Assembly: GCF_000935355.1 (NCBI RefSeq)
Contig: NZ_JXZC01000001.1
Span: 558,001 to 622,000, forward strand
Source of the DNA: Rossellomorea aquimaris
GTDB lineage: Bacteria > Bacillota > Bacilli > Bacillales > Bacillaceae_B
DNA: 64,000 nt
Direction of reading: 5' to 3'
Shown: piece by piece, positions 1 through 8,130 of the stretch
How positions within the stretch are numbered: the stretch's first letter is position 1
How the letters are laid out: each line of letters opens with the position of its first letter
Translations under genes and position numbers: made by a program
The notes under the pieces: generated by a model
What the model was told of the DNA's origin: nothing
The model's input: the letters and a program-made list of their open reading frames with translations, nothing else
Databases searched by the model: none

Positions 1-1
1 T

Positions 2-130
2 TCGTTGTTAATTGAGGCATTCGTGGTGGTGAATGTGTTGGATGCGGATAAAGGCACGGTTATTTTGTTGGCGGGTTCAGTGGTGATCGGGATGATTTAT
101 TTGGGATATCGTTGGCGAATGAAAAGATAA
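2..130 (+). CDS. C-terminal end of an unidentified membrane protein (partial)
   Basis: An open frame enters from the left edge and ends at TAA. The visible 42 residues hold one strongly hydrophobic segment (VILLAGSVVIGMIYLG) followed by a short basic tail (YRWRMKR), which looks like the last membrane helix and cytoplasmic tail of a transporter-type protein. The family cannot be named from so little sequence. A bidirectional hairpin terminator follows about 40 bases later, so this is the end of its transcription unit. Confidence 0.55.
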   Translation, partial: SLLIEAFVVVNVLDADKGTVILLAGSVVIGMIYLGYRWRMKR

Positions 131-171
131 GATTTTGGCCATTCCAAGAATCCACTCTATTCAAGGATAGG

Positions 172-207
172 AAAAAAGACGTCCACCACACGGCCAACGT
201 CTTTTTT
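172..207. terminator. Bidirectional Rho-independent terminator
   Basis: The arms AAAAAAGACGT and ACGTCTTTTTT pair perfectly around a 14-base loop and are flanked by A and T runs, so the hairpin can end both the left-edge gene (+) and the spoIIP-like gene (-). Confidence 0.8.
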
Positions 208-216
208 CTTGATTAC

Positions 217-1383
217 TTATTGTCCATTCACCTCGACGGCATCCTTTTTGTAATATTCTGCAAAGATTTCCGCAAATGCTTCTGTTGAGTTATACAACTC
301 TACTAAATTATTTTCCACTCCACCAAACTCAAGAAGCATGGCTCGCTCTGTTAGATCCTGGTTATACACCCCATTGCCTTCTGCTCTTGTTTTAATGAAG
401 ACTCCGCGGCTGATGCCAGGATACTTTTCTTCTAATTTAGCATTCAACTCTTTCGCGATTTTCAGATTCTTTTCGAAGTTTTTGTTTTCTTTTCCTACTA
501 TGAAAAATAAGCGGGCATAGCTTTTGCCGTTAATGTTTTTGGTAGTGATGCTCCGCGGCTGAGAATCCCGATGGATATCGATCAAGTACGTTAAGTCATC
601 GTTTTGGGCTATGGCTTCCTGTACTAGTCCTCTTGATAACTGATATGATTCAAAATATGTCCAGGACTTGTCTTTAAGTGCTTTGTTTACATCTGTCTTA
701 TCCTGAACTGCCCCAATCCCCCTAGCTTCAAGCTCTTGCTTTAATTTGGACCCTACAGCTATGACGTTAACCTTCTCGTTGGTACTCGCTGGATCTTTCG
801 AATCGTTATTTTTGATTAGCGGGCTGAACGCTTCCCAGCTGTGTGAATGATAGATGTAGACGGATTTTTCATCAATCTCTTGAACTCCGTCTCCTGAATT
901 GTTGTTTGCCTGATCAATTTGGCTCTGATCGATTTCCTGATCCTTCAACTGATCTTCTGTTGGAGCCGGTGATTCATTCGGGAGGTTCGTAATGTCAGTC
1001 CCCTTCCCCGCAACGGCTATGTGAGTATGATAATTTTCAATTCCTGGGATTTCCCGTCCAAATAAACTTCGCGGATCAAGGAGTGAAACATTCGTGACAC
1101 TTTCCAACCAATCAAAATCATTGTTTAATGCTTCCTCATTCGTAACCCGCAATCCTGTCATTTCCTGTGACAACAACATAAGAAACGTTTCCTTCGGTAC
1201 CAGTTCCGACATGGATGAATACAGTAAACTATCTACCCTCAATTTAATGGCAGTTGATGAGATCAACCATACGGTCAAGTACATGAGGACAATACCGATC
1301 AATACTACCCGAATGATGGCCTTCATAGAGACGAATACTAGTGGGACTAAGCTATTGTTGTTTCGAGACTTATACGACATCAT
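217..1383 (-). CDS. spoIIP: Stage II sporulation protein P (SpoIIP) family peptidoglycan hydrolase
   Basis: SpoIIP proteins act with SpoIID and SpoIIM at the engulfing septum, cutting peptide crosslinks and glycan as the mother cell surrounds the forespore. The 388-residue protein has a short cytoplasmic N-terminus, one membrane helix (about residues 22-45), a low-complexity linker rich in D, Q and N (about 140-170), then the amidase-like domain. Probable metal/catalytic residues are H179 and H181 (YHSHSWEAF), D269/H271 (IDIHRDS) and E352 (LLEFGG). The start has AGGGG a few bases upstream. It is not beside gpr as in B. subtilis, so it may be a second copy rather than the orthologue. The family call is firm; orthology is not. 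Confidence 0.9.
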   Translation of the reverse strand: MMSYKSRNNNSLVPLVFVSMKAIIRVVLIGIVLMYLTVWLISSTAIKLRVDSLLYSSMSELVPKETFLMLLSQEMTGLRVTNEEALNNDFDWLESVTNVSLLDPRSLFGREIPGIENYHTHIAVAGKGTDITNLPNESPAPTEDQLKDQEIDQSQIDQANNNSGDGVQEIDEKSVYIYHSHSWEAFSPLIKNNDSKDPASTNEKVNVIAVGSKLKQELEARGIGAVQDKTDVNKALKDKSWTYFESYQLSRGLVQEAIAQNDDLTYLIDIHRDSQPRSITTKNINGKSYARLFFIVGKENKNFEKNLKIAKELNAKLEEKYPGISRGVFIKTRAEGNGVYNQDLTERAMLLEFGGVENNLVELYNSTEAFAEIFAEYYKKDAVEVNGQ

Positions 1384-1481
1384 CAGTACCCCTATATAAA
1401 GTATTTAATAGTTAACTTTATGCAGGGGGTTGATAGAGTAGAAGGTTTTTTCGGGAATTCGGTCGGATTTCCTATTTCACC

Positions 1482-1955
1482 TCATACCGAAAAATCGTTT
1501 TCATCTATTAGTTTAAGTGCATTTCGCAGTAATTCTTGAAGGACTGCTGCGAAAATGGAAATGGTGACAGACGCAAAGCTGATAATGATCCCAACCATAG
1601 CAATACCCGGATGAAGAGCATTTTGGATTAGTAGAAACACTATACCTGCCACATAAATGGCAGTAATCAATAAGGCATACAGTTTTATTCTTTGAAGAGC
1701 CACAATTGCTTTCGCTGAAAAAGAGTTCTCTTCAATACACGTTAAAAGCTTAAATGCTTGGTACAGTGCTAAATTAAATGGAACCGCCGTTAAGTATACC
1801 CCTATTAGAATGGGCCACTTCAAATAAGCGAATTCGGGAAATAGATCAGCCGAATGCTTTGCCATGGTAGGCAACCAGACAACACAAAGGATGAATACGA
1901 TCGCCCCTATTGCCATTACGGCCCCTTTTAAGAAAATTGTCGTTGCTCGTTTCAT
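1482..1955 (-). CDS. DUF2975 family membrane protein
   Basis: The 157-residue protein has four hydrophobic segments (about 10-30, 48-68, 92-112, 118-142) and the layout of DUF2975 proteins, which are small four-helix membrane proteins of unknown function. In many Firmicutes the gene is followed by a small XRE-type regulator (YozG-like); none is present here on either side. The ribosome site GAGGTG lies just before the ATG. The C-terminal region LRNALKLIDENDF is the part most like the family. The biochemical role is unknown. Confidence 0.7.
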   Translation of the reverse strand: MKRATTIFLKGAVMAIGAIVFILCVVWLPTMAKHSADLFPEFAYLKWPILIGVYLTAVPFNLALYQAFKLLTCIEENSFSAKAIVALQRIKLYALLITAIYVAGIVFLLIQNALHPGIAMVGIIISFASVTISIFAAVLQELLRNALKLIDENDFSV

Positions 1956-2058
1956 AACACACCTCTGATACCATGTTTTTCTAAATTATATAATGAGATT
2001 TATTGTTTTCCAATAAAATATTATTGATTAATTAATCTAGATAATATAATTCCTAAAC

Positions 2059-2084
2059 AAACGCATGAGTAGACTCATGCGTTT
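2059..2084. terminator. Hairpin terminator after the amine oxidase gene
   Basis: The perfect 12-base arms AAACGCATGAGT and ACTCATGCGTTT lie directly after the stop codon of the minus-strand amine oxidase. The T tract on the minus side is weak. Confidence 0.6.
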
Positions 2085-2090
2085 AGAACC

Positions 2091-3566
2091 TTATCTGCTA
2101 TTCACCTCATTGGCTACCCTCACCCCCGACTCAATCGCCCCTTCAATCCAACCATGAAAGGAGGACGTGTGCTCACCAGCAAAATGAATCCTGCCTTCAG
2201 GTTTCTTGATATAATCCCCGATATCACTTGCCTGTCCAGGAGTATAAAGGGTGAAACATCCTGCGGAGAAAGGATTTTTACTCCAGTTGTAGACTACATA
2301 ATTGAGCATTTCTCTATACACCTGTTCACCATATATTTTAGAAAGGTCTTCTAAAACCTCTTTGATGATGACATCTTTTGATTTGCTGTTCCATAAGAGT
2401 GCATTCTGCCCCCAGCTGTAGCTGGCTAACATGACCCCTGGCTTGTTGCTGCCTATATCGTGGCTGGGCATATACGTAAAGCGTGTGGGGAGATCAGACA
2501 CGATGTTTCTGTAATTCAATTCTTCCCAGAAGCGACGACGAAACTCGATTCCTATTTTCACAGATGGAACATTCGTTACTTCACGAATCGCCTGCCATTT
2601 TTTAAAGGATATCGAATTATAAGGTATGACATCGATAAACTGGAAGACAGTGAATGGAATGGTCACGATGACATAATCTGCATTGTATTCCCCAACCAAT
2701 CCATTTTCGGGGTTTACTGTTTGTACTTTCACTCCGCTATCGGATTGAATAATATGGGTGACTTTTTGATTCAGTAGAATGTGTGATCCAAGCTCTTGTA
2801 CAAATCCGTAAGGTAAGTGATCGTTACCTCCTGTTATTTGATAAAATTTAGTTTGTTTCCTGAATATAGGAAAAATGATGTCTTTTAAAATGTCGACAAA
2901 CGAGAATTCAGGGAATCCTTCTATTCCGAGGATTACATTGATTTTTCGGATTGCATTAAAAGATAATGATTTACCATATGGGTTATTTGCTAAAAATTGT
3001 CCCATAGAATAGCTAGAATATTGTTTGATTAATTTTTGCTGTTCATCATGATCACTGTTTCTATATAATTCGATAAAGGGACTGGTTGCTTCAAGGAATA
3101 ATTCTGAAGCGGTTTTTCCCCTTTCTTCTTCAGGTAACGGATACTGTAGAATGTCTGGGTTTTTTTCATAATGCTGCCTTGTTGTTAGGATGTTGTTTAC
3201 TAATAGTAAATCTCTCGGGGAACTATTGATGAATTCTTGATAGGGCAGGTTGAATTTCCGGATATATTCGAACACTAACTTGTGATTATCGGGAATCCTC
3301 ATGGCGCCCAGGTCCATATAGTTACCCGGGGTGAATGGCTTGCGAACTGTATATACCCTGCCCCCAATACGTTTATTTCCTTCTAGGATCGTCACGTCAT
3401 GACCGGCTTTTTTCAGTAAAGAAGCTGCGACTAAACCACTCATTCCTGCTCCAATGATTATCACTTTTTTGGACTTAGACGGATTTATTCCATTCCGAAT
3501 AATGGCCAGCATATCGTCTGGATAGTTCAATTCGGAGGGGTCATCTCTTGAAAGTTGATTTACCAT
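2091..3566 (-). CDS. Flavin monoamine oxidase / L-amino-acid oxidase family protein
   Basis: The protein is a 491-residue FAD enzyme of the amine oxidase superfamily, which oxidises primary amines or L-amino acids to imines with release of H2O2. The dinucleotide-binding motif IIIGAGMSGLVAASLL sits near residue 40, followed by the conserved LEGNKRIGGRVYT. The C-terminal FAD motif IHFAGEHTSSFHGWIEGAIESG is typical of L-amino-acid oxidases and YobN-like proteins. The frame is open 31 codons further upstream, but the ATG at 3566 has GGGAGG ten bases before it while the longer start has no ribosome site. There is no signal peptide, so it should be cytoplasmic. The substrate cannot be predicted. 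Confidence 0.85.
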   Translation of the reverse strand: MVNQLSRDDPSELNYPDDMLAIIRNGINPSKSKKVIIIGAGMSGLVAASLLKKAGHDVTILEGNKRIGGRVYTVRKPFTPGNYMDLGAMRIPDNHKLVFEYIRKFNLPYQEFINSSPRDLLLVNNILTTRQHYEKNPDILQYPLPEEERGKTASELFLEATSPFIELYRNSDHDEQQKLIKQYSSYSMGQFLANNPYGKSLSFNAIRKINVILGIEGFPEFSFVDILKDIIFPIFRKQTKFYQITGGNDHLPYGFVQELGSHILLNQKVTHIIQSDSGVKVQTVNPENGLVGEYNADYVIVTIPFTVFQFIDVIPYNSISFKKWQAIREVTNVPSVKIGIEFRRRFWEELNYRNIVSDLPTRFTYMPSHDIGSNKPGVMLASYSWGQNALLWNSKSKDVIIKEVLEDLSKIYGEQVYREMLNYVVYNWSKNPFSAGCFTLYTPGQASDIGDYIKKPEGRIHFAGEHTSSFHGWIEGAIESGVRVANEVNSR

Positions 3567-3624
3567 CCCATCACACACCTCCCTTTTCCTTACATCATAT
3601 GACGTCAAAAAAGGAGGTATACGT

Positions 3625-3696
3625 ATGAACTCTGTGACAAAGCGCTCATTTCCAGTCATTTTCAGAACAAATGTTTCTATTTATAGGTTTATGTGA
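3625..3696 (+). CDS. Possible 23-residue small ORF with strong ribosome site
   Basis: AAAGGAGGT lies eight bases before an ATG opening a 23-codon frame (MNSVTKRSF...). It is divergent from the amine oxidase gene. No family is recognised and composition does not support coding, so the ribosome site is the only evidence. It could be a leader peptide for the following small gene or chance. Confidence 0.2.
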   Translation: MNSVTKRSFPVIFRTNVSIYRFM

Positions 3697-3772
3697 TATA
3701 CTTAAGTTTCATTGGGTCTACGAGACTGTATTTAGTCAATCCCTCTAGCAAGTAGAAGGGAGACATGTTAAT

Positions 3773-4009
3773 ATGTCACTAGAAAATATCGTAACCATGC
3801 TCAAGACTCTTAAAGAATTCAAGGATAGTGAGATTGTTCATACGATTTCAAATCATGATCACTCACCTGTTATGACCGTTACCTACCAGCTGGACACGGA
3901 ATGCTTTCAAATCACATATTTGGATTCAATGAAAGTTGAAAAGTATAAAGACATAAGCCTTTTGGCGACTACCATAGAAAGTATAATTCTTCTCGAACCA
4001 TCAAAATAA
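3773..4009 (+). CDS. Small conserved-type protein, possibly YkuJ/DUF1797-like
   Basis: A 78-residue soluble acidic protein. The ribosome site GAAGGGAG lies about ten bases before the ATG and a strong terminator follows the stop, so it is a single-gene unit. The alternating hydrophobic pattern (VMTVTYQLDTECFQITYLDS, then a C-terminal helix ATTIESIIL) is reminiscent of the YkuJ fold, an alpha/beta protein of unknown function. That likeness is by eye and weak. No catalytic motif or cysteine cluster is seen. Confidence 0.55.
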   Translation: MSLENIVTMLKTLKEFKDSEIVHTISNHDHSPVMTVTYQLDTECFQITYLDSMKVEKYKDISLLATTIESIILLEPSK

Positions 4010-4015
4010 TTTTAA

Positions 4016-4060
4016 TAAAAAAGGAGTGCCATTACGATTTCCGTAATGGCACTCCTTTTT
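4016..4060 (+). terminator. Strong Rho-independent terminator
   Basis: The arms AAGGAGTGCCATTACG and CGTAATGGCACTCCTT pair perfectly around a 5-base loop and are followed by a T run. Confidence 0.9.
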
Positions 4061-4168
4061 ATGACCGGGAACGAATGATAAATCATCCAACAATGAAAGA
4101 AGAAAGTCGAATGTGGAAAGAGCATTTGGTCACATAGGTTGAATTGAAAAGCATTTTTTTAATAATAG

Positions 4169-4206
4169 AATCGAGCATAATACCGATTCCGTTTTTATGC
4201 TCGATT
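4169..4206. terminator. Inverted repeat after the DUF3892 gene
   Basis: The 12-base arms AATCGAGCATAA and TTATGCTCGATT pair around a 14-base loop just downstream of the minus-strand gene. The T-rich side is on the plus strand, so its role as terminator for the minus gene is uncertain. Confidence 0.5.
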
Positions 4207-4215
4207 TTATACTTT

Positions 4216-4530
4216 TTAGAAAGAAGGAAGCTCACTAAGATTATTCTCTTTCAGGCCGTCAGGCTCACTGCGAAGAACATCTCTTCCATACCTATGAATC
4301 ACATCTACATGAGCAAGTTTACCTGCTTTTGCGTCTTCTAGAGCAGTGATATAATCAAGCTCCCTTCCGCTGTCTGTTTTAAAAGCGATAAGATCATCGT
4401 CTGCATTTCGGCGAACGGCTACAATCTTTTCTGCACCTGTTGCAAGCTCCTGAGCCATTTCTACCTTTGCCTGGAATTTCCCTTGCTGTTTGTATTCCTC
4501 ATAAATTTCTTCAAAACTTTTCTTGACCAT
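4216..4530 (-). CDS. DUF3892 domain protein
   Basis: A 104-residue protein. The N-terminal third is a charged helix (SFEEIYEEYKQQGKFQAKVE). The C-terminal half matches the DUF3892 pattern: IVAVRRN..DDLIAFKTDSGRELDY...A...AKAGKLAHVDV....GRDVLRSEPDG..NNL. The family is small, soluble and of unknown function, common in spore formers. The ATG at 4530 has GGGAGG eight bases upstream; an in-frame GTG nine bases earlier overlaps that ribosome site and is rejected. Confidence 0.7.
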   Translation of the reverse strand: MVKKSFEEIYEEYKQQGKFQAKVEMAQELATGAEKIVAVRRNADDDLIAFKTDSGRELDYITALEDAKAGKLAHVDVIHRYGRDVLRSEPDGLKENNLSELPSF

Positions 4531-4649
4531 AAGATTCACCTCCCAAACGTATAATTATTATTAGCGGGAGAATCAGCTTTTATTAATATTTTCCAATATA
4601 TTATTAAGCACCATACGAACAACGATGCCTTACTTTATTCGGATACTCA

Positions 4650-5483
4650 CTATTCCGCTTCTTCTTGTTGAGTCAGGATTGAATTTGTCCTAACATCCTC
4701 AACACTAATAAATGAATCGATTCCCAATGTTTTCAATTTAGCAACTTGGCTTTCAGCATTTACCCTGTTTGAAAAAGCACCTGTTTGTACACGATAATAG
4801 GTAGTATCAGAACCCCTTAGTGTGTCGATAATTGATTCAATGGAATTTCTTTTAAGCTCAATCACTCTGCTTTCTGCATTTTTTCTTTCAGTAAATGAAC
4901 CAGCGATCACCTTAAAAAGAGACTCTTTATCCGATTTTGGCGGTAATTCCAGTGCCCTTGCGATACCACGTGCAAGGGCCGCAGCAACAGCATTTCTAAA
5001 GTCAACATTGTTCAATAAAGCGATATCCCTTGGATTGTCTACAAACAGAATCTCCACCAATAGAGATGGCATGCTCGTTTCCCTCAACACATGAAAATTG
5101 TCTCTCTTTTTCCCTCTGTCCACCACATTGAAAGGCTTGATTGCAGTCATTATTGCATCATGAATGATATTCTGATAAATAAATGTTTGAGATGGTATAC
5201 TGCCACTATAAACATAACTTTCAAAACCGCTTCCACCACCAGCATTATGATGAATAGATAGAAAGAAATCAGGTTTTGAAAGATTAGCAAGAGTAGAACG
5301 TTCTGATAAAGAAAGCGTTTTGTCTGTTGTTCTAGTCATAATGATATTCACGTTATAATTTTCCATTAAATAGTTTTGTACAAGGCGAGCTGTCAATAGA
5401 TTGAAGACTTTCTCCTCGTGTCCCCTATAGTTTGCACCAGGATCCAATCCCCCATGGCCAGGATCAATCATAAGCGTTTTCAC
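4650..5483 (-). CDS. cwlC: N-acetylmuramoyl-L-alanine amidase with two SPOR repeats (CwlC-like)
   Basis: A zinc amidase that cuts the bond between N-acetylmuramic acid and L-alanine in peptidoglycan. An Amidase_3 domain spans residues 1-176 with zinc/catalytic residues H10 (DPGHGG), E24, H78 or H79 (SIHHNAGG) and E144 (LVEILFVDN). Two C-terminal SPOR-like repeats follow (about 187-225 and 226-262, each with xAGSF or xTGAF then NAES). There is no signal peptide, as in B. subtilis CwlC, which is made in the mother cell late in sporulation and helps lyse it. The start is GTG with AGGAGGT seven to eight bases upstream. A phage endolysin origin is possible but no phage genes are near. Confidence 0.8.
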   Translation of the reverse strand: MKTLMIDPGHGGLDPGANYRGHEEKVFNLLTARLVQNYLMENYNVNIIMTRTTDKTLSLSERSTLANLSKPDFFLSIHHNAGGGSGFESYVYSGSIPSQTFIYQNIIHDAIMTAIKPFNVVDRGKKRDNFHVLRETSMPSLLVEILFVDNPRDIALLNNVDFRNAVAAALARGIARALELPPKSDKESLFKVIAGSFTERKNAESRVIELKRNSIESIIDTLRGSDTTYYRVQTGAFSNRVNAESQVAKLKTLGIDSFISVEDVRTNSILTQQEEAE

Positions 5484-5575
5484 TTTAATACCTCCTAAAA
5501 ATTACATATATAGTACTATATTCACAAAAGGACTAGCCTGATTGGATTTCCAAAATATAATATCAATCCATTGTG

Positions 5576-5615
5576 AAAAAAGAGTCCCCCGTTCTGCAAC
5601 AGGGAACTCTTTTTT
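5576..5615. terminator. Bidirectional terminator hairpin
   Basis: AAAAAAGAGTCCC pairs with GGGaACTCTTTTTT. It lies upstream of the minus-strand amidase gene and would stop plus-strand readthrough into the region beyond. Confidence 0.75.
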
Positions 5616-5759
5616 ATTTATATCAAATGGAGGTGACTTTCTTATGGGGCTTGTTTTTTCTATCTCTATTGTATTTCTGTAAACACGTTCTTATTCACTT
5701 TATTCATCATCATTGTTTTAACCGACCGGCGGAGTTTCATACTGGTGATCGCTTCATAT

Positions 5760-5788
5760 TTTTCAGTATGAACTGTTGATCTTATAAT
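5760..5788 (+). promoter_or_regulatory. Possible sigma-A promoter of a putative RNA gene
   Basis: TATAAT at 5783-5788 is preceded, 17 bases upstream, by TTTTCA (four of six matches to TTGACA). A start near 5795 is implied. Confidence 0.4.
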
Positions 5789-5794
5789 CATTGT

Positions 5795-6025
5795 TCTCTT
5801 GCTTAATGAGGGGTCGAAGAGTAACCCCGAACTGTGCAACGTGCATATTTGAGAGGGAAGGAGATCCCAAGTCAAACTTGGCATGAGTAACCGAGGGCCT
5901 GATAAAAAGATATGCTAGTAATTTTCTTGCCAAAGCATCACCTCCATACAACACTTTATGTCGAAAGTGGCTGTTTGGTGAGGACAAGCAACGGGTTTTG
6001 ATGAAAATTGGACAGCCTTTTTTTT
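5795..6025 (+). ncRNA. Putative structured RNA with several hairpins and a terminator
   Basis: There is no convincing protein gene between 5616 and 6241. Short helices follow one another on the plus strand: GGGGT/ACCCC (5810-5828), TGCA/TGCA (about 5836-5846), GGGA/TCCC (about 5854-5867), CCAAG/CTTGG (about 5867-5881) and ATGCT/AGCAT (about 5912-5938). GGCTGT/ACAGCC then closes a long hairpin ending in eight T (5969-6025). A TATAAT box lies just before the run. No Rfam family is recognised by eye. On the minus strand a 56-codon frame starting TTG with GGAGG could exist across 5763-5932, but its sequence resembles no family. Treat this as a candidate only. Confidence 0.35.
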
Positions 6026-6241
6026 ATTAATTTCCGATAGTATTGTGCATGATGCGTTTGACAGTATACGACTTACCTAACTCTTTACAATTACAGCGCA
6101 CCTGTTTACTCAGCGTATATTCACGTCTCGTACGTTTGAGGATTTCAGGTCCTTTCCTCTTATATTTAAATTTCATGAGTGACTGGGGGAAAGTAGTAAA
6201 TAATAAAGAGGCGAATGCTAATAATGAATGGAGGAGTATGT

Positions 6242-6892
6242 ATGAAAAAGATTGGATTTCTTGTGATGGTTGCGGTGATGACATTTTCGTACTTACCTGG
6301 GTTTGGTGCTTCAGTTGAAGCAAAGCAGGCTGAATGCGTGAGTGAAGCCAGCATGAAAGCAAAAGAAGACATGAGAATTTTGTGGAACGATCATGTGATT
6401 TATACCAGGAATTATATTATTAGTGCCGTCGATGGATTAAAGGATCAAGAAGTGGTTCTTGGAAGATTACTTCAAAATCAGAAAGACATCGGTAATGCAA
6501 TTAAACCATATTATGGTGAAGAGGCTGGTAATCGGCTGGCTGACTTGTTAACGGAGCATATTGTATTGGCAGGAAAAATTGTTGATGCTGCTAAAAACGG
6601 AAAGCAAGCAGAGGTGGAGAAATTAAACAAAGAATGGTATCGAAATGCTGATGACATTGCAGAATTCTTGGCAAAAGCAAATCCTTACTGGTCAGAAAAT
6701 ACGCTAAAAGATCTCTTATACACACATTTGCAATTCGTCACCGATGAAGCCGTCGCACGAATCAAGAAAGACTGGGAAGGAAATATTACAAGCTTTGATA
6801 AAGGGAAAGCACATATTCTTCACCTGTCCGATGCCCTATCAGGTGGAATTGTAAAGCAGTTTCCGGAGAAGTTTTCAAGGCAGCTGGGATAG
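6242..6892 (+). CDS. Secreted helical protein of unknown function
   Basis: The start ATG at 6242 has GGAGG seven bases upstream. The first 26 or so residues form a signal peptide (basic KK, hydrophobic FLVMVAVMTFSYLPGFG, then ASVEA), so the protein is exported. The mature part is almost entirely amphipathic helix, with conserved-looking positions LWNDHVIYTRNYIISA near the N-terminus, LLTEHIVLAGKIVDAA in the middle and TDEAVARIKKDW near the end. It looks like a four-helix bundle, with histidines or tryptophans that could face a common cavity. Related proteins are often labelled acetylglutamate kinase or glycosyltransferase in databases; no such domain is visible here. Confidence 0.6.
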   Translation: MKKIGFLVMVAVMTFSYLPGFGASVEAKQAECVSEASMKAKEDMRILWNDHVIYTRNYIISAVDGLKDQEVVLGRLLQNQKDIGNAIKPYYGEEAGNRLADLLTEHIVLAGKIVDAAKNGKQAEVEKLNKEWYRNADDIAEFLAKANPYWSENTLKDLLYTHLQFVTDEAVARIKKDWEGNITSFDKGKAHILHLSDALSGGIVKQFPEKFSRQLG

Positions 6893-6906
6893 ATTAATCC
6901 CAGCTG
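6881..6906 (+). terminator. Terminator hairpin at the end of the secreted helical protein gene
   Basis: CAGCTGGGAT and ATCCCAGCTG pair around a six-base loop that includes the stop codon. The T tract behind it is imperfect. Confidence 0.6.
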
Positions 6907-6943
6907 CTTTACTCTTCCATGTAAACACGCCCTATCCCCTCAC

Positions 6944-7504
6944 TTACAAGTCAATCTCCTTGATGATACGGGCAGGGTTTCCACCCACTATAACATTTGA
7001 TGGGACATCCTTTGTCACAACAGCACCAGAAGCAATGACCACGTTATCACCTATGTTCACTCCGGGATTAATGATTGCGCCACCACCGATCCAGCAGTTG
7101 TCACCTATTTTGACAGGCTTGCCAAACTCCGGTCCTTTGTTTCGTTCAATCGGATTCACTGGATGAGTAGCTGTGTAAATATGTACTCCAGGAGCGAGCA
7201 TACAGTTTTTACCGAAGCGGACTTCACAAACATCTAAAATCACACAGTTGAAATTAGCAAAGAAATGATTCCCGACGTGAATGTTATATCCATAATCGCA
7301 TCTGAAGTCAGGTTCTAAATAAACATTTTCCCCTGTAGATCCGAACAACTTTTTTATGGCAGCCTCTCTCTCCCCGTCTTCTTCTTCTGTCGTTTGATTT
7401 AGCATGCGCGTTAAATATCGTGCTTGTTTTCTCTCTTCCATTAATTGAGGATCCCAGGGTTCGTAAAGTTCCCCATCGAGCATTTTTTGTTTTTCCGTTT
7501 TCAT
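6944..7504 (-). CDS. maa: Maltose O-acetyltransferase family protein
   Basis: A 186-residue cytoplasmic acetyltransferase that moves acetyl from acetyl-CoA to a sugar hydroxyl (maltose or glucose). The N-terminal MAC domain ([19 protein letters not shown]) is followed by a left-handed beta helix of hexapeptide repeats (about residues 60-180). The probable catalytic histidine is H114 in the TATHPV motif. [29 protein letters not shown] is cut short here only in description; it carries the usual coil pattern and ends in GGNPARIIK, the CoA-binding end. AGGAAGA precedes the ATG. A single-gene unit, probably a general sugar detoxification enzyme. Confidence 0.9.
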   Translation of the reverse strand: MKTEKQKMLDGELYEPWDPQLMEERKQARYLTRMLNQTTEEEDGEREAAIKKLFGSTGENVYLEPDFRCDYGYNIHVGNHFFANFNCVILDVCEVRFGKNCMLAPGVHIYTATHPVNPIERNKGPEFGKPVKIGDNCWIGGGAIINPGVNIGDNVVIASGAVVTKDVPSNVIVGGNPARIIKEIDL

Positions 7505-7868
7505 ACATCTTCCTCCTTCGATTTGTTGTAAGATGATTATTTTCCTAGTTTACCTGTGTTCTATTGGGTTTTAAATGATTTTTTTCATATTTATCGGATT
7601 CTTCCTATTTCTTTAGGTGAGGAGTGGGGTAGTGAATGGTGGATGGTGGCATTGGAAAGACAGAATTGGGGTGAGAGTCGCAGCTCTGATTGGGAAGTAT
7701 AGCGGAAATCGCTCGTAAACGACATTTTCAATGATTTTTTATGAAATTAATGTTTTTTGATGAGTTTTCTGAGAATAGTAGCTTGTTTTTAATCTATAAA
7801 GGTCTAATTGTTTGGTTTTAGCATCGTGTTTATCTTTTCAAGGTATACTCTTTACAGTTCACTGGTGT
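7505..7868. other. Gene-free stretch upstream of maa
   Basis: About 360 bases without a believable reading frame. It must hold the maa promoter on the minus strand, but no clear -35/-10 pair is evident. A small palindromic segment AGCGGAAATCGCT lies near 7704. The stretch leads directly into a 20-base repeat array. Confidence 0.5.
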
Positions 7869-7875
7869 GAGAATT

Positions 7876-7970
7876 AGATATCAGCGAATTTTTCATTTTA
7901 TCAGCGATATTTCGATTTTATCAGCGAAATCGGTACTTTATCAGCGATATTTCAATTTTATCAGCGAAAC
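7876..7970 (+). repeat. Array A of the 20-base TCAGCGA repeat (5 units)
   Basis: TCAGCGA begins at 7881, 7901, 7921, 7941 and 7961, exactly 20 bases apart. The consensus unit is ATTTTATCAGCGAAATTTCG, with the T-rich half and the core conserved and the rest variable. The period is not a multiple of three, so it is not a protein repeat. The array lies between the start of maa and the end of the GyrI-like gene, outside any gene. The same repeat occurs at 34163-34260 and, inverted, at 40381-40720. Confidence 0.9.
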
Positions 7971-8094
7971 GGGATATTCACCTCCACTCCCCCCGTCCCT
8001 GCATCCCTTCCGACCTGTCAGAGAAGTTATTATTGCGTTCCAAAATTATTATCATCACTCCAAACAAAATCCCCTTTCCCACTCACATACAATC

Positions 8095-8122
8095 AAAAAA
8101 CCGACTCCACTTTCAGAGTCGG
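8095..8122 (-). terminator. Terminator of the sigma/GyrI-like operon
   Basis: CCGACTC and GAGTCGG pair around an 8-base loop; on the minus strand a run of six T follows. Confidence 0.85.
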
Positions 8123-8130
8123 CCATCCAA

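Noticed and set aside
5629..5779. Hydrophobic plus-strand frame MEVTFLWGLFFLSLLYF after GGAGG
   Set aside because: The ribosome site overlaps the start codons, the second half is not membrane-like, and no family is seen; left unannotated.
6027..6177. Basic 49-codon minus-strand frame (MKFKYKRKGP...)
   Set aside because: No ribosome site; overlaps the T8 terminator region only in antisense and resembles no family.
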